A stretch of 64,000 nt of DNA, from assembly GCA_021776135.1 (NCBI GenBank), contig JAJFGL010000044.1, forward strand, positions 1 to 64,000, read 5' to 3'. This stretch comes from Kiloniellaceae bacterium (lineage in GTDB: Bacteria; Pseudomonadota; Alphaproteobacteria; Kiloniellales; J153). The notes beneath the pieces were generated by a model. It ran no database searches. It had not been told where the DNA came from and saw nothing but the letters and a program-made list of their open reading frames with translations. The translations under genes were made by a program, and so were the position numbers. Shown here one piece after another: positions 34,622-44,630 of this stretch (position 1 is the first letter of the stretch; every line of letters begins with the position of its first letter).

Positions 34622-35668
34622 TTAGGCTTTCCCGGTTTCCGGAATCCGGTTTTCCTCGACCGCGTGGCACGCGACTTGACCGCCGGTTCTAGGCAAGGAT
34701 TTCGGCACCTCGCTCCGGCACCGGTCGTTGGCGAAGGGGCAGCGCGGATGGAAGTGGCAACCGCTGGGCGGGTGAATCGGGCTGGGAACTTCGCCGGCCA
34801 CCGCCTGACGCGGGCGGCCGGACATATCCAGGTCCGGAATCGCATCGAGCAACATGCGGGTATAGGGATGCTGCGGATTATGAAATAAGGCCTCCGCCGG
34901 CGCCCACTCGACCAAGCGGCCCAGGTACATGACCCCGACATAATCGGAGATGTGATAAACAACCGCCAGGTCGTGACTGATAAAAAGATAAGTCAGAGAT
35001 AATTCGCGCTGCAAATCCTTCATCAGATTCAAGATCTGCGCCTGCACCGAAACGTCCAGGGCGCTGGTCGGTTCGTCGCAAACCAAAAACTCAGGGTTGC
35101 TGGCCAGAGCCCGGGCGATCGAGATGCGCTGACGCTGACCGCCGGAGAATTCATGCGGGAACTTCTCGCCATCGCGCGGCGAGAGACGGACTAATTCCAG
35201 AAGTTCGCCAACCCGGTGCAAAACCTCGCGGCCGTCCTCGATTATGCGGTGGGTGCGGATCGGCTCGGCGACGATATCGGCCACGCGCCAGCGCGGATTG
35301 AGGCTGGCGAAAGGATCCTGAAAGATCATTTGCATGCGCCGGCGCACCGGCTCCATCGCCTTGCGCGTGGTCAGGCCGGCCATGTCCTGGCCGTCGAATT
35401 CGACATGCCCTTTCGTGGGCTCGTAAAGCCCCACGATCAGGCGCGCGACCGTGGATTTACCACACCCGGACTCCCCTACCAGGCTAAATGTCTTGCCGGT
35501 TTCGATCTCGAAGTCGATGCCATCCACGGCCCGCAGGATCGAGCGTCCGGCGCCTTGAAGCGCCCGCGTGACGAAGGGCGGCGAGACATCGAAATATTTC
35601 GCCAAGCCGCGCGCGCGTAGCAACGGCACTCCGTCATGCGATGGTCTTCTTTGCACCGCTTCAGCCAT
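34622..35668 (-). CDS. Peptide ABC transporter ATP-binding protein (DppF/OppF type)
   Basis: This 348-residue ATPase has Walker A GESGCGKSTVARL, signature FSGGQRQRISIARAL and Walker B FLVCDEPTSALDVS. The C-terminal oligopeptide extension (about 255-330) ends with the Cys set CHFHPRCPFANDRC, typical of this family and associated with a 4Fe-4S cluster in some members. It is the last gene of the operon and overlaps the DppD-type gene by 8 bp. Confidence 0.93.
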   Translation of the reverse strand: MAEAVQRRPSHDGVPLLRARGLAKYFDVSPPFVTRALQGAGRSILRAVDGIDFEIETGKTFSLVGESGCGKSTVARLIVGLYEPTKGHVEFDGQDMAGLTTRKAMEPVRRRMQMIFQDPFASLNPRWRVADIVAEPIRTHRIIEDGREVLHRVGELLELVRLSPRDGEKFPHEFSGGQRQRISIARALASNPEFLVCDEPTSALDVSVQAQILNLMKDLQRELSLTYLFISHDLAVVYHISDYVGVMYLGRLVEWAPAEALFHNPQHPYTRMLLDAIPDLDMSGRPRQAVAGEVPSPIHPPSGCHFHPRCPFANDRCRSEVPKSLPRTGGQVACHAVEENRIPETGKA

Positions 35669-36665
35669 GGCTGCCGGTCCGCTCCATGGTTTTATCGTAA
35701 AGCCAGCAAGAAATTTGTGAGCTATCCACCGGCGTGAGGTCCGGCCGCTCCACCATGCAACGCGCGAAAACCTTGGGGCAGCGCGGATTGAAGGCGCAGC
35801 CGTTGGGTATCTCGGTCAGGCGCGGCATGGTGCCCTCGATCTGGACCAAACGCTCGGTCGCGTGCGCCAGTTTCGGGATCGACCCCATCAGGCCATGGGT
35901 ATAAGGATGCTTGGCGTTCTTGATGACTTGGCCGACCGGGCCGATTTCGGCCAAGCGTCCGGCATACATGACCGCGACCCGGTTCGCCGTCTCCGCGATG
36001 ACGCCCATGTCGTGGGTTATCAGCATGACCGCCGCGCCATGGTCGCGGCACAGGCGCTTTAGCAAATCGATGATCTGGGCCTGAATCGATACATCCAAGG
36101 CGGTCGTCGGCTCGTCGGCGATTATCAGCTTTGGATTGACACAGAGCGCCAGCGCTATCACCACCCGCTGTCGCATGCCGCCGGAAAACTGATGCGGATA
36201 CTGGTTAATGCGTATCTTGGGCGAGGGGATACCGACCTCACCCAATAAATCGATCGCGCGTTGCTGCGCGGCCGACTCGCTCATATCGGTGTGGGTGCGT
36301 ATCGTCTCCACCAGCTGACTGCCGACCGAGTACAGAGGATTGAGGCTGGTCAGGGGGTCCTGAAATACCATGCCGATTTCGCGGCCGCGCACCTGACGCA
36401 TTTTTTCGTAGGGCAAATTGTCGATACGCCGGCCGGCCAGATAAACCTCGCCGCCGGCAATCCGCCCGGGCGGTTCCAGCAAGCCGATGATCGATGCCCC
36501 GGTCAGGGATTTGCCGGCGCCTGATTCCCCGACCACGCCCAGAACCTCGCCCTCGGCGATATCAAAAGATACGTCATCAACCGCCACCAGGGTGCCGCGG
36601 CGGGTCGGAAACTCGATCCGCAGGTTCTTGACCTCGAGCAGCGGCGGTTGCGTTGAGGCGGCCAT
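35661..36665 (-). CDS. Peptide ABC transporter ATP-binding protein (DppD/OppD type)
   Basis: This 334-residue ATPase has Walker A GESGAGKSLTGAS, signature FSGGMRQRVVIALAL and Walker [15 protein letters not shown], with the Cys-containing C-terminal CAFNPRCPKVFARC. The frame continues to 36770 inside the permease gene; ATG 36665 overlaps the permease stop by one base (TGATG) and gives the usual length. It pairs with the DppF-type subunit as a heterodimer. Confidence 0.93.
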   Translation of the reverse strand: MAASTQPPLLEVKNLRIEFPTRRGTLVAVDDVSFDIAEGEVLGVVGESGAGKSLTGASIIGLLEPPGRIAGGEVYLAGRRIDNLPYEKMRQVRGREIGMVFQDPLTSLNPLYSVGSQLVETIRTHTDMSESAAQQRAIDLLGEVGIPSPKIRINQYPHQFSGGMRQRVVIALALCVNPKLIIADEPTTALDVSIQAQIIDLLKRLCRDHGAAVMLITHDMGVIAETANRVAVMYAGRLAEIGPVGQVIKNAKHPYTHGLMGSIPKLAHATERLVQIEGTMPRLTEIPNGCAFNPRCPKVFARCMVERPDLTPVDSSQISCWLYDKTMERTGSHG

Positions 36666-37645
36666 CAGCGCAGCTTCGGATTCAAGGCGTCGCGCAACCA
36701 GTCGCCCAAAAGGTTGACGGCCAAGACCAGGATAACCAGCGCCAGGCTTGGAAAAATCGTCATCCACCATTCGCCGGAGAAAATGTACTGCTGGCCTATT
36801 CGAATCAGCGTGCCGAGCGAGGGCCGGGTGACCGGGAGCCCGACGCCAAGAAACGACAGGGTTGCCTCGGTCAGGACCGCAATGGCGAGACTCAAGGTGC
36901 CGATCACCAAGACCGGCCCGGTCACGTTGGGCAAAACGTGACGGAACATGATGAGCGCCGGATGCACGCCGATCACCTTGGCCGCCTGGACGTATTCCTT
37001 GTTCTTTTCAACCAGGGTCGAGCCACGCACCGTGCGCGCGAAGTTCACCCATTGCGAGGCCGCGATGGCAATGATGAGGACATAGATTTTCATTTCATCA
37101 TGTAAGGCTCGCGGCATGAGGCCCCCGGCAATGCCGTCGATAAGAAGCGCGATCAGGATCGACGGAAACGTCAACTGCACATCGGCGATGCGCATGATAA
37201 AGCTATCCAGCTTACCACCCGCATAGCCACTGACGAGACCCAAGAACGTACCGGTTACCGCCGCTAGAATCACCGAGGCGAATCCGACCTCAAGAGATAC
37301 TTTCAGGCCGAAAATGATGGCCGAAAGGATGTCGCGGCCCTGATCGTCGGTGCCCAGTAAAAATTGCGCCACGCCCTCGGTCCCAAAATCGTCCGTGAAG
37401 CCGTAGGGGGGAAAGCGCGCGTTCATGAGATTCAAGGTCGATACGTCATCGGTATTATGGGGCGCGATCCAGGGCGCGAAGACGGCGAGAATCAACAGCA
37501 CCATGGTGACCGCGAATGAGATCATGGCGACCGGCGAGTTGCGGAAGGAGTAAAAAACGTCGCCATCGAAAAAACGATGCACGCTGTCGGCGGCGCGGCG
37601 CGGCAGGGATGGGGCCAGAGCCCGATGATCGATGTCTGCTGCCAT
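36665..37645 (-). CDS. Peptide ABC transporter permease (DppC/OppC type)
   Basis: This 326-residue permease has an N-terminal span (VAMISFAVTMVLLILAVFAPW), a periplasmic loop with FLLGTDDQGRDILSAIIFG, and the family-defining transmembrane block. The EAA loop YVQAAKVIGVHPALIMFRHVL contacts the ATPases. It starts at ATG 37645, four bases past the upstream permease stop; ATG 37669 overlaps that gene and is possible. The product joins the DppB-type protein to form the channel. Confidence 0.92.
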   Translation of the reverse strand: MAADIDHRALAPSLPRRAADSVHRFFDGDVFYSFRNSPVAMISFAVTMVLLILAVFAPWIAPHNTDDVSTLNLMNARFPPYGFTDDFGTEGVAQFLLGTDDQGRDILSAIIFGLKVSLEVGFASVILAAVTGTFLGLVSGYAGGKLDSFIMRIADVQLTFPSILIALLIDGIAGGLMPRALHDEMKIYVLIIAIAASQWVNFARTVRGSTLVEKNKEYVQAAKVIGVHPALIMFRHVLPNVTGPVLVIGTLSLAIAVLTEATLSFLGVGLPVTRPSLGTLIRIGQQYIFSGEWWMTIFPSLALVILVLAVNLLGDWLRDALNPKLR

Positions 37646-37649
37646 GATA

Positions 37650-38633
37650 CTAGTGCCCCGCGCCGACATGTTCGGATCGCAGGCGCGGATCGACGGCGTA
37701 GTAAAGCAAATCGACCGTCAAGTTGATGATCACAAAAAACAAGGCCATCAGAACCAGATAGCTGGACATCACCGGGATATCGACAAACTGGATACCTTGG
37801 AGAAAGAGAAGCCCCATGCCCGGCCAGGCGAAGACCGTCTCGGTAATGATGGAAAAGGCCAGCAGAGAACCGATCTGAAGTCCCATGATCGTTATCACCG
37901 GCACCAAGGTATTCTTCAGCGCGTGGCCGTAGTTGATGGCGCGGTCCCGCAACCCCCTGGCGCGCGCGAACTTGATATAATCGGTGCGCAGAACTTCCAG
38001 CATCTCGGCGCGCACCAGGCGCATGATCAAGGTCAACTGAAACAGAGCCAGGGTCGTCGCCGGCATAATGATATGCGACCACCCCTGCGCGGTCATCAAG
38101 CTCGTCTTCCACACGCCCAGGTCGACCACCCCCCCGCGCCCGAAGGTCGGCAACCAGCCAAGCCAAACGCCGAATGCCAGGATCATCAAGATACCGATAA
38201 CGAAGGTCGGCAGGGATATCCCGACCAGAGAGATAGTTAAGAAGCCGCGGCTGAGCCAGGAGTTGCGGTGCAAGCCCGTATAAACACCCATGGGCACGCC
38301 GATCAACAAGGCCATCAGGGCTGAAACCGCAACCAATTCCATGGTCGCCGGCATACGCTCGGCAATCAATTCCTGCACCGGCTTACCCATGCGGTAAGAC
38401 AGTCCGAACTCACCCTGTACGGCGTTCATGACGTAGTGAGCGAATTGCACGGGAATTGTGTCGTTGAGGCCCAGACGCTCGCGCAGGGCATCGCGCTGTT
38501 CAGTCGTGGCCTCCTGGCCCACCATGTTGTTGACCGGATCGCCGACGAACTGAAACATCGTGAAAGAGATCAACGCCACGACGAACATGACGACGATGGC
38601 CTGAAACAAACGCTGAACGATAAAGGCTAACAT
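37650..38633 (-). CDS. Peptide ABC transporter permease (DppB/OppB type)
   Basis: This 327-residue permease begins with the typical MLAFIVQRLFQAIVVMFVVAL span. It has the large periplasmic loop with LGLNDTIPVQFAHYVM and the EAA loop YIKFARARGLRDRAINYGHAL, and ends with VDLLYYAVDPRLR. I start at ATG 38633; an in-frame TTG at 38651 is less likely. The binding-protein gene lies just upstream (stop at 38708). Confidence 0.92.
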   Translation of the reverse strand: MLAFIVQRLFQAIVVMFVVALISFTMFQFVGDPVNNMVGQEATTEQRDALRERLGLNDTIPVQFAHYVMNAVQGEFGLSYRMGKPVQELIAERMPATMELVAVSALMALLIGVPMGVYTGLHRNSWLSRGFLTISLVGISLPTFVIGILMILAFGVWLGWLPTFGRGGVVDLGVWKTSLMTAQGWSHIIMPATTLALFQLTLIMRLVRAEMLEVLRTDYIKFARARGLRDRAINYGHALKNTLVPVITIMGLQIGSLLAFSIITETVFAWPGMGLLFLQGIQFVDIPVMSSYLVLMALFFVIINLTVDLLYYAVDPRLRSEHVGAGH

Positions 38634-38707
38634 TACTGGAGAATCGCCCAAAAAATGAACGGCGGCCCGCGATATACTACACGGGCCGCCGAGTGAAGCT
38701 TAGGTTA

Positions 38708-40306
38708 TCACTTCATTACAACGTAACGAAGATCCACATCGTTGAAGGGCCGCTGCCAGACCTTCGCCACCGTGTCGGAGCGGTTGCCCCAAGCCAGGGC
38801 CTGCTGATGCAGCGGTATATGACCGACATCGTCCTGATGGATTTTGAAGGCCTTGGCGATCAAGGAGTTGCGCTTTGCCTCGTCGACCTCTGTCACGATC
38901 TGTCCGGTCAGCTTCTCGACTTCCGGATTCGTGTAACGCCCGGAATTCCAGGTGCCATGGCCGGCGCCGTCCATGGTCATGAGATTCTGGAGCGGATTGT
39001 AGGCGTCGTAGGAACCAGGGGTCCAACCCAGCATGTAGAAGCTGGTATTGTTGCCTTCCGGCTTGCCGATCTTGTTGAAATGCAGTGACTTCGTTTGGGC
39101 GTTCAAGGTCACCTTGATCCCAACACGCTCGAGCATCGGAACGATCGAGGTGCAGATTGCTTCGTCGTTGACGTAGCGGTCGTTGGGGCAATCGAAAGTA
39201 ATCGGAAATCCATTGCCATAGCCCGCCTCGGCAAGAAGTTTCTTAGACATCTCGGGATCGAAGGCGTAAGGCGTGTTCATGGCTTCATCGAAACCGTTGA
39301 TACCCGGCGCGATCATCAGGCCGGTCGGCGTCGAGGCGCCGCGCATAACGACACGCTGAATAGCCTTGGTGTTAATGGCATGGGCGAAAGCCTTACGGAC
39401 GCGGACGTCCAAGAAGGGGTTCTTGCCCGTACCCGGCATATCCAAAAGTTCATCGCGCCATTGGTCGAAGCCCAGGAAAATGGTGCGTAATTCCGCGCCC
39501 TGCAGAACCGTGACGTTCGGATCGCCGTTGAGACGCGGCACATCTTGTAGCGGCACCGGGTACATAAGGTCGATCTCACCCGACAACAGCGCGGCCACGC
39601 GGGTCGCGTTATTGGGGATCGGCGTGAAGATCGCCTTGGTGATATTGGTTTCGAGGTTGGCCTTGTCCCAATACTTATCGAAGGGCTCAAGCACGATCCG
39701 GTTGTCTTGGACCCATTCAACCAGCTTGAAGGGGCCGGTGCCGTTGGCATTCAGATTGGCGAAATTGGTCGCCCCGGACACGTCCAAAACCTGGGTCGCG
39801 TCGTTCGCTTCCATGTATTCTTTATCGACAATGTAGAAGAGCGGCATGTTCAGAAGCAGGATCGGGTCCGGCCCCTTGGTGATGACTTCGACCGTCAAGT
39901 CATCGATCTTTTTCATTTCCTTAATCGAGGACAGTGCAAAAGCCATGCTCGAGGCTTCTTGCGATTGACGCTTGAATGAATAGATCACGTCATCGGCGTT
40001 GAAGGTATTGCCGTTGTGGAAGGTCACGCCGCTACGCAGGTTAAAACGCCAAGTTGTTTCGTTGATGTTCTTCCATGACGTCGCCAGATCCGGAACCAAA
40101 GACAGATCGGGCTTGCGGTGAATCAGCCGGCCATAAAGGTTCGCCTTCATGGTATTGGTCGGGCCCTCGTTGTTCGCTTGAGGGTCCAGTCCCAGGATGT
40201 CGCCGGTGGTCGCGTAACGGAAGGTTTTCGCGCTTGCGTCAACACCGGTTGACAGGACAGCCGCGATCGCGGCCGCCAGCACAGGAATAGTTCTCTTCAA
40301 TTTCAT
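38708..40306 (-). CDS. Peptide ABC transporter substrate-binding protein (family 5)
   Basis: This 532-residue periplasmic protein has a signal peptide of about 25 residues (LAAAIAAVLSTGVDASA) and the family 5 pattern TTWRFNLRSGVTFHNGNTFNADDVIYSF. The binding cleft region NRIVLEPFDKYW and the C-terminal SLIAKAFKIHQDDVGHIPLH are also typical. An AGGGAG ribosome site precedes ATG. It is the first gene of the dpp-type operon, so the promoter should lie in 40307-40551. The ligand may be a peptide, opine or another oligo-compound. Confidence 0.92.
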   Translation of the reverse strand: MKLKRTIPVLAAAIAAVLSTGVDASAKTFRYATTGDILGLDPQANNEGPTNTMKANLYGRLIHRKPDLSLVPDLATSWKNINETTWRFNLRSGVTFHNGNTFNADDVIYSFKRQSQEASSMAFALSSIKEMKKIDDLTVEVITKGPDPILLLNMPLFYIVDKEYMEANDATQVLDVSGATNFANLNANGTGPFKLVEWVQDNRIVLEPFDKYWDKANLETNITKAIFTPIPNNATRVAALLSGEIDLMYPVPLQDVPRLNGDPNVTVLQGAELRTIFLGFDQWRDELLDMPGTGKNPFLDVRVRKAFAHAINTKAIQRVVMRGASTPTGLMIAPGINGFDEAMNTPYAFDPEMSKKLLAEAGYGNGFPITFDCPNDRYVNDEAICTSIVPMLERVGIKVTLNAQTKSLHFNKIGKPEGNNTSFYMLGWTPGSYDAYNPLQNLMTMDGAGHGTWNSGRYTNPEVEKLTGQIVTEVDEAKRNSLIAKAFKIHQDDVGHIPLHQQALAWGNRSDTVAKVWQRPFNDVDLRYVVMK

Positions 40307-40551
40307 GGGTAACTCCCTAGATTTTGGCCCGTTAGACCAGGAGGTTGGACTGCCTAGTCAATACCTCGGCCTTGCAATCCGGTGACATTCTTGGCCACCG
40401 TTGGCCATACCCTAAAAGGAAGCCAGCCACTGCGCAAGGCGGTGCGGCGGGACCTCGGAGAACGGCCCGGCGGCGGCCCCGGCCAGAATGGCCCCCAATA
40501 AAAAGGCGTGCTTGATTCGAGGCTGGCGCGCCCGCTATTGATGAGCGGGCC

Positions 40552-41592
40552 ATGACTGGGGAGTGTATCAAAACCGTGCCGCGACACGCCGCAGAAACCA
40601 CGGATTCCCAGGATCTCAGGCTACTTTCGCTCAGTCTGCGTCCCGGCGACTACCTTAACGCCCTCTGGGACCGGCCCTGGCGCCCCTTAGGGGCGGTCCT
40701 GCACGGCGATTTCGAACCGCCGGAACGCGCCTGGCCCCAGGCTTGCAGCCCGTTTCGCCCACTTGACGGCCTTAACCGCGCCGAGGTGTTTTTAACCCCG
40801 GATCCCGCGCGCCGTCTGCCGCATCCGCTTTTTTCGGTCAGCGCCACCCAAGACCTGCTTTTCGCCACCTATACGGACCCTGGCGTGGCGCCCATGGCGG
40901 CCCAGGCCGAGACAATCTACGACGAGCTCCTGAGCTTGGTGGAAAACGCGGGTTTTCCGCACCTTATACGGATCTGGCACGGGATTCCGCGTATCCACGA
41001 CGAGGAAGACGGCCTGGAGCGATACCGGCAGTTCAACGCGGGCCGAACCAGGGCCTTCGCCCGTCACGGATCCGGCCCGCCCAGCCGGTTTCCCGCCGCC
41101 AGCGTCCTTGGCGCGGGACAGGGCGGTATCCATCTCTTCGCCTTGGCGGCTAAGGCGCCGGGTCTCACCGTCGAAAACCCAAACCAGGTCAGCGCCTACC
41201 GCTACCCACCAATCCATGGGCCGAGCAGTCCCTCCTTCTCCCGCGCCCTGGTCAGCGGCGCGGCCGGGCAAAACCTGCTGTTTCTATCGGGAACCGCCAG
41301 CATCACCGGCCATGAAACGCGCCATGAGGGCCAATTCGAGGCCCAGGTCCAGCAAACTCTCGACAATCTCGACGCGCTTATCGAAAGAGCCAGCGAAGCC
41401 TCCGGCACGAAATTCGTCATGAAGGCTGGCAAAGCGCGCCTACGCGCCTATGTCCGCGAACGCGGCGACTATGAGGCCGCGCGCGCCTGCGTGGAGGCGC
41501 GGCTGGGGCACGAGATCGAGGTGCTTTATTTGCAGGCCGACATCTGCCGCCGGAATTTATTGTTCGAAATGGACGGCATGATAGCCCCATGA
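40552..41592 (+). CDS. Chorismatase-family (FkbO/Hyg5/XanB2-like) protein
   Basis: This 346-residue protein matches chorismatases, which hydrolyse chorismate to dihydroxycyclohexadiene carboxylate or to 3- or 4-hydroxybenzoate. Diagnostic segments are LIRIWHGIPRIHDEEDGLER (about 138-157), YRQFNAGR (158-165), NQVSAYRYPPIHGPSSPSFS (about 211-230) and LFLSGTASITGHETRHEG (about 243-260). It starts with ATG and overlaps the following oxidoreductase gene by ATGA. Since no ubiC is in the window, supply of 4-hydroxybenzoate for ubiquinone is one possible role. A pigment or secondary-metabolite role is the alternative. Confidence 0.8.
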   Translation: MTGECIKTVPRHAAETTDSQDLRLLSLSLRPGDYLNALWDRPWRPLGAVLHGDFEPPERAWPQACSPFRPLDGLNRAEVFLTPDPARRLPHPLFSVSATQDLLFATYTDPGVAPMAAQAETIYDELLSLVENAGFPHLIRIWHGIPRIHDEEDGLERYRQFNAGRTRAFARHGSGPPSRFPAASVLGAGQGGIHLFALAAKAPGLTVENPNQVSAYRYPPIHGPSSPSFSRALVSGAAGQNLLFLSGTASITGHETRHEGQFEAQVQQTLDNLDALIERASEASGTKFVMKAGKARLRAYVRERGDYEAARACVEARLGHEIEVLYLQADICRRNLLFEMDGMIAP

Positions 41593-42548
41593 CCCTGCCC
41601 AAAATCCTGCGCGGCCTTTCCCTGCCCGCCGTTGGCGCGCCCATGTTTCTCATCTCCAACCCGGATCTAGTGATCGCCCAGTGCACGGCGGGTATCGTGG
41701 GCGCCTTCCCGGCCCTGAACGCGCGTCCGCAAGAGGAACTAGAGGCTTGGCTGAAAACCATTACCGAAGCGCTCGACCGCCACAACCAAGCCCATCCCGA
41801 TACGCCGGCGGCCCCTTATGCGGTTAATCAGATCGTCCACAAAACCAACCCGCGCTTGATGCACGACCTGGATGTTTGCGTTAAGTACAAGGTACCTATC
41901 CTCATCACCTCCCTCGGCGCGCGGGTGGAGGTGAATCAGGCCGCCCATTCCTATGGCGGCCTGACCTTGCACGATGTCATCGATAACCGCTACGCGCGCA
42001 AGGCAATCGAAAAGGGCGCGGACGGCCTGATCGCGGTCGCCGCCGGCGCCGGCGGCCACGCCGGGACGACCTCACCCATGGCGCTCATACAGGAAATACG
42101 CGCTTGGTTCGAAGGACCGCTGCTGCTGTCCGGGGCCATCGCCACCGGCGGCGCGATCCTGGCGGCGCAAGCCATGGGCGCGGACCTGGCCTACATCGGC
42201 TCCGCCTTCGTCGCCACACAGGAAGCCCGCGCGTCCGCGGCCTATAAACAGACGATCGTGGAAAGCACAGCCGCCGATATTATCTACACGAAATTTTTCA
42301 CCGGCGTCCCCGGTAACTATCTGAAGCCCTCGATCGCCGCGGCCGGGCTGGACCCCGATAATCTGCCGCCAAGCGATACTGCGAAGATGGATTTCGCGGG
42401 CGGCAGTTCGAAACCCAAAACCTGGAAGGACGTTTGGGGCTCGGGCCAGGGAATCGGCGTCATCGAAGACATCGTGAGCGCCGCCGAAAGAATCGCGCGA
42501 TTCCGTGCGGAATACGACGCGGCGCGGGCGCGCCTGGGCATTAAGTGA
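41589..42548 (+). CDS. Nitronate monooxygenase / NAD(P)H-dependent flavin oxidoreductase family protein
   Basis: This 319-residue TIM-barrel flavoprotein belongs to the 2-nitropropane dioxygenase family. It shows LPAVGAPMFLISNPDLVIA at the N-terminus, the FMN phosphate loop VAAGAGGHAGTTSP, GAIATGGAILAAQAMGADL, and the conserved GSAFVATQEA. The family oxidises nitronates or acts as an NADH:quinone reductase. The gene is translationally coupled to the chorismatase (four-base overlap), suggesting an aromatic or quinone connection, which is an inference. Confidence 0.85.
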   Translation: MTLPKILRGLSLPAVGAPMFLISNPDLVIAQCTAGIVGAFPALNARPQEELEAWLKTITEALDRHNQAHPDTPAAPYAVNQIVHKTNPRLMHDLDVCVKYKVPILITSLGARVEVNQAAHSYGGLTLHDVIDNRYARKAIEKGADGLIAVAAGAGGHAGTTSPMALIQEIRAWFEGPLLLSGAIATGGAILAAQAMGADLAYIGSAFVATQEARASAAYKQTIVESTAADIIYTKFFTGVPGNYLKPSIAAAGLDPDNLPPSDTAKMDFAGGSSKPKTWKDVWGSGQGIGVIEDIVSAAERIARFRAEYDAARARLGIK

Positions 42549-42688
42549 ATCGCCAACGCTCGACGTAACGGCCGCCGTAGAGATCCCAATTCGCCGCCAC
42601 CTTGGGCCCGTGGGCGGTCTTGCCGGACATGGCATAGACGTAGTTGGCGAAGCCCCAGGCCAGGACGCCGCCATGAGGAGTCGATGTC

Positions 42689-44535
42689 ATGACGAAAGAG
42701 ACGCAGAGCGGCGGCATCCGCGTAAGGGACGATATCTGGATACCAGTGTCCGGCGGCCGGCGGTTGGCGGCGCGGCTGTGGCTTCCGGACCATGCCGAAA
42801 GCAATCCCGTACCGGCGATTCTGGAATACCTGCCCTATCGCCGCCGCGACGGCACGGCGGCACGGGACGAGACCACCTACCCGGTGTTCCGCCGCGCCGG
42901 ATATGCCGGCGTGCGCGTGGATTTGGCCGGCAGCGGCGATTCGGACGGTCTCCTGGACGACGAATACAACGAGGATGAATTGCGCCTGGGCGAAGAAGTC
43001 ATTGCCTGGATCGCGGCCCAAGACTGGTGTTCGGGCGCGGTCGGTATGATCGGTATATCCTGGGGCGGCTTCAACGGCCTGCAAATCGCCATGCGCCGAC
43101 CCAAGGCCCTGAAGGCCATTGCGACCGTCTGCTCGACCGCCGACCGCTACGCCGACGACATTCATTACATGGGCGGCTGTCTGCTGCTCGACAATTTTAC
43201 CTGGGGCGCGCAGATGACGGCCTACATGACCCGCCCGCCCGACCCGGACATACGCGGCGATTGGCGCCAGACTTGGATGGCACGCCTGGAAAGCCTGCCA
43301 TTCCTTGCCGCTATGTGGTTACGCCACCCGCGCCGGGACAGCTATTGGAAACATGGCTCGGTGTGCGAGGATTGGGCGGCCATCGACTGCCCGGTCCTGG
43401 CCATAGGCGGCTGGGCCGATGCCTATTCCAACGCCCCCGCCGACCTAATCGAACATCTCACCGCCCCCGCTAAAGCGCTGGTCGGCCCGTGGGAGCATAA
43501 ATATCCCCACCTGGCGCGCATTGGACCGGCGGCCGATTTCCACGGCGAGGTCCTGCGCTGGTTCGACCGCTGGCTGAAGGGGGAGCGGAACGGCGCCGAG
43601 GACATGCCGGCCTACCGCGCCTACATCCAAGACCACGGCGTTCCCAATACCGCCTATGGCCCCCGATCCGGCCGTTGGATCGCGGAGGCAACATGGCCCG
43701 CAGCCGGGATCGCCGCGCGCTCTCTCTGTGCTTCGATACGGCGCCGCTTGAGCAGGCGATCGAAATACTGGGAGCCGTGGACGTCGAGCTGAGTTTTTCC
43801 GCCGATAAACCGCAAGCGCTCCTGGTTCTGCGGCTCAACGATGTGGCGCCCGATGGCTCTTCGGCGCGGGTCACCTACCGGCCCATGAATTTAGCGCACC
43901 GCGATAGTCACGAGACGCCCACGGCATTGGAGCCGGGCCGGCAATACCGTGTAAAGCTGCGCCTGAACCATGCTGGCCACCGCTTCGCGCAAGGCCATAG
44001 AATCCGTCTCGCGCTCTCGACCTCTTATTGGCCGATTGTCTGGCCTAGCCCGGAAGCCGCTAAAGTCACACTTCACCTTGAGGATTGCCGCGTCATTCTA
44101 CCCTACCGCGAGACAACGCACGGCCAAGGCCATGCAGCGCCCGCGCCGCCGCGCGGCGTCCCATTTCCGGCGTCCGAAGTCTTGCGCAAGCGCACTAGCA
44201 AGACTGAACGCCAGGTCCTCGTCGACGGCACCCACACCTTACGCACCTTCGACGATTTCGGCGCCAACCGCGACCCGCATCACGGCCTGGAATCGGGGTC
44301 GAGCGTCGAACAGGTTTTTTCGATCCATCCCGAGGACCCCCTGTCCGCCCGCGCCGAGGCGCGCTGGCATTTCACCCTAGGCCGGGGCGCATGGCGCACG
44401 CGCATAGAGTCCGAAAACGCCATGACCTCGACAGCCCAGGATTTTCTCCTTACGCGCCGGGTTAGAGCTTATGAAGGCGAAGACCTGGCCTTCGAGCGCG
44501 CCTGGCGCGAAGAAATTCCGCGCGATTGCATGTGA
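42689..44535 (+). pseudogene. CocE/NonD-family hydrolase split by a frame break
   Basis: Two frames together make one X-Pro dipeptidyl-peptidase/CocE-type esterase. The first (from 42689, closing at 43792) has the hydrolase domain with IGISWGGFNGLQIA (Ser nucleophile), the Asp in IGGWADAYS and the His in VGPWEHKYPH. The second (from about 43690 to 44535, shifted by one frame) has the jelly-roll C-terminal domain: SLCFDTAPL, LRLNDVAPDGSSARVTY and LALSTSYWPIVWPSPE. At the junction the usual linker of some 40-50 residues after RWIAEATWP appears to be missing, so a deletion with frame change is likely. A GAGGAG site precedes ATG. Either a true pseudogene or an assembly error is possible. Confidence 0.75.
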
Positions 44536-44630
44536 CGGCGGGTGCCTGGTTTCAGGGTAGAAATAGCTGGATTTAGAGCCCCGCCGGGCACTAACATATT
44601 GCGGAACATAAAAAAATGGGAGGTTAGGTC

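Noticed and set aside
42541-42690. Leftward 49-codon frame between the flavoenzyme and the CocE-type gene
   Set aside because: The C-terminal part looks protein-like (NWDLYGGRYVERWRF), but no ribosome site precedes the ATG, its start overlaps the CocE-type start divergently, and it overlaps the flavoenzyme end. It was left out for lack of support.
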